DNA of 64,000 nt. Origin: Aurantiochytrium sp. KH105 (taxonomy: Eukaryota; Sar; Bigyra; Thraustochytrida; Thraustochytriidae). The stretch lies in the NCBI GenBank assembly GCA_003116975.1, contig BGKB01000262.1, positions 124,001 to 188,000 on the forward strand, given 5' to 3'. The position numbers and the translations under genes are program-made. Position 1 is the first letter of the stretch. Every line of letters begins with the position of its first letter. The notes below the pieces were generated by a model. It was not told where the DNA came from and did not search any database. It saw only the letters and a program-made list of their open reading frames with translations. Of this stretch, positions 21,343 to 29,694 are shown in pieces.

Positions 21343-24300
21343 TCACATAAAACCCGAGTGCTCGAGCGTCTCGACAAGGTCCTCGTGGAGACGCTGTTTC
21401 AGATGAGCGGATATTTTTTCCAAACGCTCCTTCGAGCGCGCTCGGCGCATGCCTCGGCACACCACATTGATGATCGAGTCGTCAAAGTTGAGGCGCACGC
21501 AAGTAGAGTTGGCAAGAATGGAGGCTGAAGAGCCCCCAAAACTGCCTCCGCGTGACTTGGGCACAACAACGGGCAAACGAGGTCCGGACCCTTCTCGGGA
21601 CCCAACGCTCTCCACTTCCGAAGGCAACCAGGCTCGCCGGAGCGGGCTCCCAAAGACAGAAGTCCCGCTTGCCAGCATCACGCTCGAACCTTCGTCCGAC
21701 ACGATGTCGGTCGACGAGTCTGTCGAACCCGCAGTCACGGCTCGACTTACCTTGGCATCCACGCCGTCGACGGTAGCCATCATGAAGACACCGTCAAGCT
21801 CAAAGCCGGGATGTTGGCCTCGCAAAAAGTCGTCAATGGTATTTTGGAGCGACACGCAGCGCGAAAAGTTAATCATGCGCTTCCGCTCCGGCGAGACATA
21901 GGGAATATTGTGCTCCAGCGGGTACAAGAGCCGCGTCGTTAGCCCAAGAAAGGGAATGTGACTCTTGTTCGCTGCCTTGCTCAAGTCTGCGCGATACACA
22001 AGGTAATCACCCTTGCTTCGCACCGCACGCTTGAGGTTTTCAAGGTGACCCTTCTCCCTGCTGCTCAAAAAGTCCCATAACCATTGCAACATGGGCTGCG
22101 ACAATCCAGCAACGAGGCCGAAAAACGCGTGAAAGTTGTTGAGCTTTCGGCATTCCGTCGCCACGTCGACAAAAAACAGCAAACGGTTCACACGCTCAAC
22201 AACCACAATGTGTCGGTTCAGAATGTAGGTGAGCGCCCACCACGCATATGTGTCAAAGAGGTCAATCATGCGCTGCACGGCAATCGACTTGTCTCGCGCC
22301 TCCTTTGTCACGAGGTCTCGCGCCTCCACTAGCCGGTATGCGTCGTCGTAGAGCTGCCACGTCAAGTAGTGTGCCAACGCACTCGGCGTGTAGCCCTCGA
22401 GCTCGGCGTCGCCGCCGTGACCACGATGCGCGGCCGGCGAACTCATGCTCACGCCACCTTCTTCGGAGGACACAGAGTCCGCAGCCCGCTTCTTCTTCCA
22501 ACCGTGACTGAGACTGCGCGCGCGCGCACCCACCTTGTTGAACGAGGACGGTGATCGCCCTCCGCTGCTAGTTCCGCCAAAGTCAAGCGTGAACGATTTC
22601 TTGTGCGCTTTGCGTTGCACAGTGGAAGAAAGTGTCGAGGTGATTGAAGACGACGATGACGAGTGGGCTGGCGCCGAGATAGTCGGCGTGAGCGCCGAGA
22701 GAGCCCCCGTTCCCGTCCCTGTTCCGGTCCCTGAACTTGGACCGGAGCGTGGGGTTCCAGTCGAACGCGGCGTCAACAGAGGTGACGAACGACGGACACG
22801 CGGGGACTCTTCGGGCGATCCAGACCCCGCACCATTTGAAATTTTCTGTGCACGCAAGTACTGTTCTGTGCGAGGATGCATGTGGGCATCTGTATTCACG
22901 CGGAGCCCCGCAAAGCCAATCGCCGCGCTGCTTGCCCGCGGAGGCGGGACCGCGTCCTCGTCTCCTTGAGCTGCTGCAGTTGCTGCTGCTACTGGTACTC
23001 CTGATCCCATGCGACTCTGGGCATTCATCGCATGGTCCTGGTCCTGGTCCTCGTCCCCGGCAGGACCATTGCTTCCATTGCTGCCGGCGGTATGGCAGCT
23101 TCGTAGAATTACATGTCGCGGCAACGCGGAGGCGCCGCTGCGCGCCGTTTCGGAAGCTGCTTTGCGTAGGTGTCCAGAAACGCCCGGCGGATCTGCAGTG
23201 GTCATTCCAGCATCGTGCGCCTCTCCCGCGAGGTTGCCGCTGCTATTTCCACTTGTGCTTCTGCTCAAATTACTCGTGCTTGTCATGAGGCCGACGTCGT
23301 CGCTTTCGTGCAAGCCTGGACGCGGCAGCATGGACAGATGTTGCTCTGATTGACGTCTCTGACCATCTTCAAGGGCGGAATCGTCCTCGTGATGCTGGTG
23401 TTGGCCCTCCCACTCGTCCATGGCCGCCATGAGCTCGGTGGCAAGCTGGGCTTCCGTCTCGGTGAGTACGTTGTTACCTCCTTCCTGCCGCATCCACGAG
23501 CACAAGAATGCATGCGCGTTGCGTTGCAATGTCTCGGTGTCCGCGTCGAGGCCGAGCTCCTTGAATATGCGACGCAGGGACTCGGACTCCTTCCGGGGAG
23601 AAGGAGGAGGAGGAGGAGAAGGAGGTGGTTCTTCAGAAGGTCCGTCAGAGGAAGTCGCCGCCGTCGCCGCCATCGCCGCTGCAGGAGCATCAGCATTAGC
23701 ATTAGCATTAGCATTAGCAGCAGCAGCATCGGTAGTGAAAGACAGGTGATCTTTGTCTTCGTTCGACGATGCAACCGATGCCACCGTCATCGAGCCCTCT
23801 GTCGACAGCGACGGCGCCACGTCTCGCTCATGATGCGAGACGACTGCCATTATGCCATCGTCGGAAGGGTACATTACGTAGAGAGATCTGCCCGAGAAAG
23901 ACTCCTTGCAGGGGTCGTTCCCAGCAATAAACTTTCGCAATAAGTCGAGCACTTCGGAGGGCGTCGAAAATTGCCAATAAGTGGTAAGAAAGGCGTCCCA
24001 ATACCCGTATCCGCGGGAACCGACAACGAATTTGATGAGAAACGCCAGGCTGCCGTACAGAATCTGCATCCCGGGTTCGCCTTCCTTGCGGTCGGCGCGC
24101 ATGTTTCTCCAGGTCTGAGAGAGGCCAACGAGCGAGCTCCGATTTGAGGGGGGGATCGGGTCGACGAGGAGCTCAAAGTCGTCGTCGCCGGGGAGGGTTT
24201 GCGCAAAAACAGCGGTGGGCCCCGCGGTGGCGTAAAAGTCTTCACCGTGTGTACAAGTCTTACATTCCGCTGCGCCGCCCGAGCTGTTGATGGCAGCCTT

Positions 24301-24912
24301 ATTGTTGTGGCTGTCGTTGTGCAGTCGGCGGTCGCCATGGCTCTGCCCGGACACCGACGACGACGAAGCCGAGGAAGGAGGTACGGACGTGGGATGCAGA
24401 GAGGCTTTTGATATCGAGGCCGCTCCGGGCCCGGCATTGGGAAGAAACGACGAAGAGCCAGGAGATGTCTCGGGTGCTCCAGCGCCGGCGGCTTCGCGCG
24501 AGCGGCTGGCGGCCATCCGGCCGACCCCCAGATGGAGTGCCGAGGTTGATGCCGCCCGCTTGAAGGGCACTCCGGTGTGTATGCTTTCTGCATGGTGCGC
24601 GGAAGAGTCTGCGTGTCCCTTGCGCGCGGGCAGGTCTTCGCTCCCCGAGTCTGACATCCTTCGCCTCGCCTGGAAGGGCGACAGGTGTGTCTTTTCGCCC
24701 TCGCCGGCAGCTGCGGCCGAGGCGGCGCCGCCGCCGCCGCCATGGTCTGCGCTCGAGTTGTTGCGGGCCAGCCCGAACGTGAGCGCGCGTTTGATCATAT
24801 CTCTCTTCCTCCTCCTCATGGGCGTCGCCCCCGGCCCGCCCCCCGCGTGCGCGTGCGCGTGGGCGTGTGCCGTCTCGCCCGCCTCGCCGGCGCCCATGGT
24901 CTCCTGCTCCAT
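21343..24912 (-). CDS. Ras guanine-nucleotide exchange factor (RasGEF_N + RasGEF)
   Basis: 1189 aa from the ATG at 24912 (MEQETMGAGEAG). The frame is open further upstream through GC-rich DNA but without ATG. A disordered, Ser/Gly/Ala-rich N-terminus carries a basic patch (PMRRRKRDMIKR). A RasGEF_N module lies at about 245-340 (VGSRGYGYWDAFLTTYWQF, EVLDLLRKF). A long disordered linker has Pro, Glu and Gly-Thr repeats. The catalytic Cdc25-like domain is at about 835-1050: LAHYLTWQLYDDAY, FVDVATECRKLNNFHAFFGL, LPYVSPERKR-like motif NIPYVSPERKRMINF. It should load GTP on a Ras-family GTPase. No other catalytic domain is seen. Confidence 0.92.
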   Translation of the reverse strand: MEQETMGAGEAGETAHAHAHAHAGGGPGATPMRRRKRDMIKRALTFGLARNNSSADHGGGGGAASAAAAGEGEKTHLSPFQARRRMSDSGSEDLPARKGHADSSAHHAESIHTGVPFKRAASTSALHLGVGRMAASRSREAAGAGAPETSPGSSSFLPNAGPGAASISKASLHPTSVPPSSASSSSVSGQSHGDRRLHNDSHNNKAAINSSGGAAECKTCTHGEDFYATAGPTAVFAQTLPGDDDFELLVDPIPPSNRSSLVGLSQTWRNMRADRKEGEPGMQILYGSLAFLIKFVVGSRGYGYWDAFLTTYWQFSTPSEVLDLLRKFIAGNDPCKESFSGRSLYVMYPSDDGIMAVVSHHERDVAPSLSTEGSMTVASVASSNEDKDHLSFTTDAAAANANANANADAPAAAMAATAATSSDGPSEEPPPSPPPPPSPRKESESLRRIFKELGLDADTETLQRNAHAFLCSWMRQEGGNNVLTETEAQLATELMAAMDEWEGQHQHHEDDSALEDGQRRQSEQHLSMLPRPGLHESDDVGLMTSTSNLSRSTSGNSSGNLAGEAHDAGMTTADPPGVSGHLRKAASETARSGASALPRHVILRSCHTAGSNGSNGPAGDEDQDQDHAMNAQSRMGSGVPVAAATAAAQGDEDAVPPPRASSAAIGFAGLRVNTDAHMHPRTEQYLRAQKISNGAGSGSPEESPRVRRSSPLLTPRSTGTPRSGPSSGTGTGTGTGALSALTPTISAPAHSSSSSSITSTLSSTVQRKAHKKSFTLDFGGTSSGGRSPSSFNKVGARARSLSHGWKKKRAADSVSSEEGGVSMSSPAAHRGHGGDAELEGYTPSALAHYLTWQLYDDAYRLVEARDLVTKEARDKSIAVQRMIDLFDTYAWWALTYILNRHIVVVERVNRLLFFVDVATECRKLNNFHAFFGLVAGLSQPMLQWLWDFLSSREKGHLENLKRAVRSKGDYLVYRADLSKAANKSHIPFLGLTTRLLYPLEHNIPYVSPERKRMINFSRCVSLQNTIDDFLRGQHPGFELDGVFMMATVDGVDAKVSRAVTAGSTDSSTDIVSDEGSSVMLASGTSVFGSPLRRAWLPSEVESVGSREGSGPRLPVVVPKSRGGSFGGSSASILANSTCVRLNFDDSIINVVCRGMRRARSKERLEKISAHLKQRLHEDLVETLEHSGFM

Positions 24913-25733
24913 CCACCTCAAAACCGCCGCGCCCGCCTCGGCCGCCCGCGGCGGTCCGGGAGCGGCGCGCGGGGAGGGGGGGGGGAGGGGAGGGAGAGAC
25001 GGAGGGCGCGCGCGGAGAGCCCGGCGCTGCCGCCCAGGCCGCGGCCGCGGACCGGCGGCGCCGGCACCCTGCCTGCGAGCCTCGCCGCCGCTCTGTCTCG
25101 GCTCTGCTGCGTCCGTCTCCAAGCAGGCAGGCAGGCAGGCCGGCCGGCCGGCAGCGCAGCCCGTATACCTCCCACTTGCGCCGCGCCTTGCCGCCCTTTC
25201 CGCGCCGCGATAACCCACTTGCGCGCCGCCGCCCAAAGTGCGCGAGGGTCGGCGCGATCTCCGCACGATACTATAGTAGTACCCCCTACGCCGCCGGCCT
25301 GCGTGCGCTCCAAGACGCGCGCCCTCCCGCTCCTCCTCCCTCCCTCCCCCGCCCGCTCGCGACGCCGCGGCGCGCCTCGCCTGCCTCGCCCGCCGCGAGG
25401 AGCTCCTCGCGGCCGCCGCGTGCGGCGCTCGCCCGCGGCCGCGGCGCGGCGGGCGGCGGCGATGGGATGGATGGGATGGGCGGCGCGGGATCGGATGGGA
25501 TGCGATGGGATCCCAGGTCCGCGGTTCTGCCACGAACCGGGCGCAGAGAAGAGCGCGCGGCCGCGGCCGAGGGGAGGCCGCGAGCGCGCGCGGGAGGGAG
25601 GGAGGGAGGGAGGAGGGCGGGCGGGCGGGCGGAGGCGTGTATCGGATGCCTCCGGCGCTGCGGAAGAGGCTGGAGATCGGCCCGCCCTGCCCGGCTTGGC
25701 CTGCCTGAGATGATGATGCCCGCCCGCCTGAGG

Positions 25734-25766
<33 letters not shown>

Positions 25767-27012
25767 GGAGAATGGGCGAGGTCTGCGTACGCAGCGTGCG
25801 CGCGCGCAGCTGCGTCTGCGTCTGTGCGCGGAGGATGCGAGGCCGAGCCTGCGTGGTTGGCGGGTCGGCAGGAGAGCCCGAGGGTGAACTCGTCCGTTCG
25901 ACTCGGTCCAGCGAGGCCAGAATTGGAATGGGCGAGGCCGGGTCTTCGCGCGAGACCCGACCCGGGGCCGCTCGACCTCGCGCGGCGCTTCGCTGCGACG
26001 CGCGCAGGGTGCCGGGTGTTGTGCGCCGCGCGCCGCGCGCCGACGCCACGCAGCAGGCTGTGTCTCAAGCTGTTCTGTGCTGACTGCTCGAAGAGGATCT
26101 GAATCCACGAAGAAAGAAAGCCTTGCCTTGCCTTGCCTTGCCTCACCGTACCGTGCCTTGCCTGCCCGAACCCGTCGCGACGGCTCTGTACGAAGTAGCC
26201 CGCGAAGGCGGACGGCGGTTCCGCGTTGCACGCTCGCGCTCGCGCCTTTCGGCCACACCGAGAGTGCCGCTCCTGCTGGTCCGCACCAAAGCTCGCCCGC
26301 CACCTTTGGGCTTCCTTTGGGCTTTGCATGCATGCCGTGCATCTAGACATCCAATCCTTGTGTTGCATCCTTGCGACGTGCTTGCTTGCTTTGCTTTGCT
26401 TGCACGAGACCTGCCAGACCTATAGGCGACTCGGAGCCGAGCCGAGCCTGACACGCACATGCATGCAGCCGGCATACAGCCCTACCACTGCGGCCACCGC
26501 CACGCTCGCAACCGCCCCACTTGCGGTCCTCGACAGTGGCTGTTCGTCCCGGTGGTCTTGGACCTGACTGACAGTGACTGTGAGATGTATACAGACGGCA
26601 TCTACTTGCCTGCCCTGCTGCTCGCAGCACGACTGACACAGAAGACCAGGACTGAGCGTGACGAAGGCTCAGAATGAAGCCGAAGCGAGCACGCAAACGC
26701 CTGCGCGCGCAATGTCCCGAATCAGGGCCAAAGGAAAGTGCGGCGTTTCAGGGCGGACAAGGCCTCTGTGGTCTGTTTCTCGATCTGTCTGTCTCACGAT
26801 CCCGTTCGAAGAAACTTTTTGCAGAAGTCTCTCTTTGGACGCCAGCGGGCCCGTGTCGTCTGAATCGAATCCAGACATCCCTTAGCCCAAGGCCCATTCT
26901 TCTCTCGATTTCCCGAGCTTTGCCGCCGTGACTTGACTTGACTTGACTTGACTTGACCTTTTCAAAGGGTCTGACAATCGACGAAATCTTGAGTTGGTGT
27001 ACAGGTTTATAT
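24913..27012. other. 2.1 kb GC-rich and repeat-rich RasGEF upstream region
   Basis: Contains a 20-base element at 25210-25229 (minus) shared with the PH-gene promoter, a related CGCAAGTGGG at 25171-25180 (minus), (GCAG)n near 25122-25141, (GGGA)n near 25590-25612, (CCTG)n 25735-25765, (CCTTG)n 26126-26151 and (ACTTG)n 26928-26957. No credible coding gene. The last ~400 bp are the 3' flank of the Erv46 gene. Confidence 0.5.
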
Positions 27013-28380
27013 CTATCGCAGAGAAGAAGAAGACGAAGAAGAAGACGAAGAAGAAATCGCTCGACCCGAGCGCGTGTGCAGCGCTCGATCCACAAGTCCC
27101 ATCAAAGTATACGTTCCGCCAATGAGAGCGCTCAGACGCGTGAAAAAGTGCGCCCACGATTTACGCTTCGCGCTGTACTGAAGTCGCAACGGAGGCGTGT
27201 CATAGAAAAAGTGCAATGAAGGCATCATGGTTTGTGTGGCAGGGCGAACGTGCTCCGAGACCGCGTACTGATGAGTCTGCAGGGTCCCGTTACTCTTTCG
27301 CCCATCAAGGGAAATGTCCGTGGCTACAATCTTCAAATAGTAATGCACAAGGGACCCACGCTCCACGGTCCTCTCCGAGCCTTGCAGCGCCGGCGCAGCA
27401 GCCTTGGCGGAGCTGACCACTTTTGAAAGAGCTCGCTGCGCCTCTTCGGGCGCAGTGTCGCCAAACCACAAGGCATGGATTTTATGGGACATGTCAATAG
27501 ATGTGTGCCCTTCTCGACCGCCGCCGCCACCAGCACGGCCCCAAAACGCCTGGAAGAGGTCCTGCTGCATGATGTGCGCAGAAGGACCAAAGTGGAAGCT
27601 GCCTTTGGCCTTGGGCACTCGAAGGCTTCCTACGACTTCGCACCCTGCGTGCTGTATTGTGGGCGGCTTGGGCGGCCCTCGCACGCGCTTGTTACACTGC
27701 CAAAACCGATGTTCGCCATCTTTCCGCCAAGCCCAACCCCGCGCCAGAAAGGCGTCCCGCACCTGAGCGCACGTCTCGCAGCACTGCTTGTTTTCTCGAC
27801 GCTTGCCGTTGTCCTTTGCATTTTCCATCATCCTGCTTGATGCCAGCGGCATTGGCGTGTAACAGCTTCCACAGCTGCTGCCGGAGGAAACAGGCGCTTT
27901 TGGAGCAGCAGCCTCCCGATTTTTGGTTTTGCTCTTGTCTTTGTTTTTGCCGGCTGCTTGCAAATGCGAGTACTCCGACATTGACAGCACCGTAGCATCT
28001 TCATTGTGTCCATACTGCACTGGGTCTGCAAAAACGAGGCCCTCCTCGTTAAGCGGAAGCTCAAAGACGTCGTGCTCGGACCCGTGGTGCGCTCCGCCGC
28101 TGGCGTCCACAGTTTCTACCGCGAGATGCTCGCAGGCCATTTTAGGAAATGTAATGTCAAAGTGAATGCTCAGCACCTCGTCCAGCGCGCGGTCGATGAC
28201 CACCTCCTCTTCGGCCTCAACGCCCCAGAAAAAGCCCCCGGCCTCGACGAGCAAAAGCACCACCATGACCGCCACGCCCACGAGCGAGACCAGGCCACCC
28301 GCATGCGTGCGCACTCTGAACTCCTCGGCAGCCTTGGGGAAGGCATCGAGCCCCCGGAGTCGCTCCAGCATGCCGCTCAT
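27013..28380 (-). CDS. ER-Golgi cargo receptor, Erv46/ERGIC3 family
   Basis: 455 aa from the ATG at 28380 (MSGMLERLRGLDAFPKAAEE). The start LDAFPKAAEEFRVRTHAGG is the family's N-terminal cytosolic box. Membrane segment 1 is at about 30-53. The lumenal part has FDITFPKMACEHL, a Cys cluster GSCGSCY, and CCETCAQVRDAFLARGWAW, the ERGIC3/Erv46 cysteine motif. A second membrane segment near the C-terminus (FTRLSALIGGTYTLMGLVDRAL) and a Ser-rich tail follow. Erv46 with Erv41 cycles between ER and Golgi in COPII and COPI vesicles and retrieves or sorts cargo. The protein is longer than human ERGIC3 because of low-complexity insertions in the lumenal loop. Confidence 0.92.
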   Translation of the reverse strand: MSGMLERLRGLDAFPKAAEEFRVRTHAGGLVSLVGVAVMVVLLLVEAGGFFWGVEAEEEVVIDRALDEVLSIHFDITFPKMACEHLAVETVDASGGAHHGSEHDVFELPLNEEGLVFADPVQYGHNEDATVLSMSEYSHLQAAGKNKDKSKTKNREAAAPKAPVSSGSSCGSCYTPMPLASSRMMENAKDNGKRRENKQCCETCAQVRDAFLARGWAWRKDGEHRFWQCNKRVRGPPKPPTIQHAGCEVVGSLRVPKAKGSFHFGPSAHIMQQDLFQAFWGRAGGGGGREGHTSIDMSHKIHALWFGDTAPEEAQRALSKVVSSAKAAAPALQGSERTVERGSLVHYYLKIVATDISLDGRKSNGTLQTHQYAVSEHVRPATQTMMPSLHFFYDTPPLRLQYSAKRKSWAHFFTRLSALIGGTYTLMGLVDRALHTRSGRAISSSSSSSSSSSLR

Positions 28381-28631
28381 GCTCCTCGCGACCCTCGCTC
28401 GCTCACTCGCCCGCTCGCTCGCCACGGTTGGGACTCTGTATACCCGAAGCACGCAAAAAAACGAGGTTGAAAGAAGGCAGCGAGGAAGGCAGGCAGCTTT
28501 GTTTGCCTCGTTGCGCGCAGAGCAAAGCAGATTGAACCCCAAGCGAGCCCGAGACAAAAGATATTCACGCGAGCGAGCGCGCGCGCGACCGCAGACACGC
28601 AGGCGCAGGCGCTGGCGCTGGCGCAGGCGCG
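28381..28631. promoter_or_regulatory. Divergent promoter, Erv46/VPS25
   Basis: 251 bp between two divergent start codons, so both genes must share or overlap control sequences here. It contains a GCGAGCG-type stretch at about 28388-28425. Confidence 0.55.
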
Positions 28632-29201
28632 ATGGAGAAGGCCCCGACGGAGGCGGAGTTTCACGCCAAATTCAAAGCCTTTTACACGCTCCAGGACAAC
28701 GAAGCGACGCGCCTGAAGCAGGTTCGACTCTGGCGCCGTCTCGTGCTCGAGGACTTTGCTCGGCAGCAGCAACAGCAGCAGCGCTCGCAGGGAGCGGACG
28801 CGGCGGGGCCTTCCGTACTCAGTCTCGACAGTTTTCCTCTCTTTACCAATGCCAAGCTAGATCGTGCGCTCGATGCCGCGGGTCGCAAGGCCGTCGCCGA
28901 CGACCTCGTTGCAAGCGGTCATGGTCAATGGCACGACGCCGGAAAGACCTTGTACGTCTTTGTCAAGACTCCGTCCGAGTGGGCGTCTATTATTTACGAC
29001 TTTGTACAGCAGAATGGGCTCGGTGGGACCATTTATACCGTCTACGAGCTGCATAGCGGCGACCTCACGCGCAACACCCCAATTCAGGGTATCGAACCCG
29101 CGCTCTGCATCCAGGCGCTCGAAATTCTCGAAAATCAGAGCAAGGCTGAAGTGTATCCAAGTGACGAGAGTCTCGACGAGACCGGCGTCAAGTTCATTTG
29201 A
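28632..29201 (+). CDS. VPS25: ESCRT-II subunit VPS25
   Basis: 189 aa from the ATG at 28632. Small winged-helix protein that bridges ESCRT-II to ESCRT-III (VPS20) in multivesicular-body sorting of ubiquitinated membrane proteins. Family marks: FYTLQDNEATRLKQVRLWRRLVL, SFPLFTNAKLDRALD, QWHDAGKTLYVFVKTPSEWA, IIYDFVQQNGLGGTIYTVYEL and the C-terminal ALEILENQSKAEV. Length is near the family norm. A Gln run (QQQQQQ) sits in the loop between the two halves of the first winged helix, which should not disturb the fold. Confidence 0.93.
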   Translation: MEKAPTEAEFHAKFKAFYTLQDNEATRLKQVRLWRRLVLEDFARQQQQQQRSQGADAAGPSVLSLDSFPLFTNAKLDRALDAAGRKAVADDLVASGHGQWHDAGKTLYVFVKTPSEWASIIYDFVQQNGLGGTIYTVYELHSGDLTRNTPIQGIEPALCIQALEILENQSKAEVYPSDESLDETGVKFI

Positions 29202-29694
29202 TTTCATTCGATCTGAAACAATGCTTGATAGCTTATGATCTGCTTCAAGTGACAATCGCCCTTCTTTCTCTTCGAAGTCGATTCCAAAGCCAAGACGGAG
29301 AGAGAGAGAGAGAGAGAGAGCCAAGGGTCTTTGCAGCAGGATTTGGTTTTGTCTCGCTTCAAGGTACCAGAGAGGCATATGTCAAAGCGAAAGTCCTTCC
29401 TTGTGGCAAGTTTCCACCTTGTCTTTTTTCCTCGTTTGACCCTGTTCCCCGTTTCCCTTCTAGCTATCTCTGACGCTGAGTCCACGAACATTCAAGTTAT
29501 TGGTGTTTCTACGCGCGCAATTACAAGGTCGTAAGGCGCCCGAAAACATAGCTTTTTCCATAGATCACGAACCATTATCAACATTTTTCGATCACCCACA
29601 TCAATCTTTCGGAGAAACAGAAAAACAATCCATACCAGGATTGCATCTGAAGCGACACGTCTCTCACCTCGCCCCGATCGAAGAGATCTTCACA
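29202..29694. other. Convergent intergenic region, VPS25/HRD1
   Basis: A (GA)n run is at about 29300-29321. No gene supported. 3' flanks of both genes. Confidence 0.45.

Noticed and set aside
24913-26049. Upstream extension of the RasGEF frame
   Set aside because: No ATG in the extension, strong simple-repeat and GC bias, and no conserved residues.
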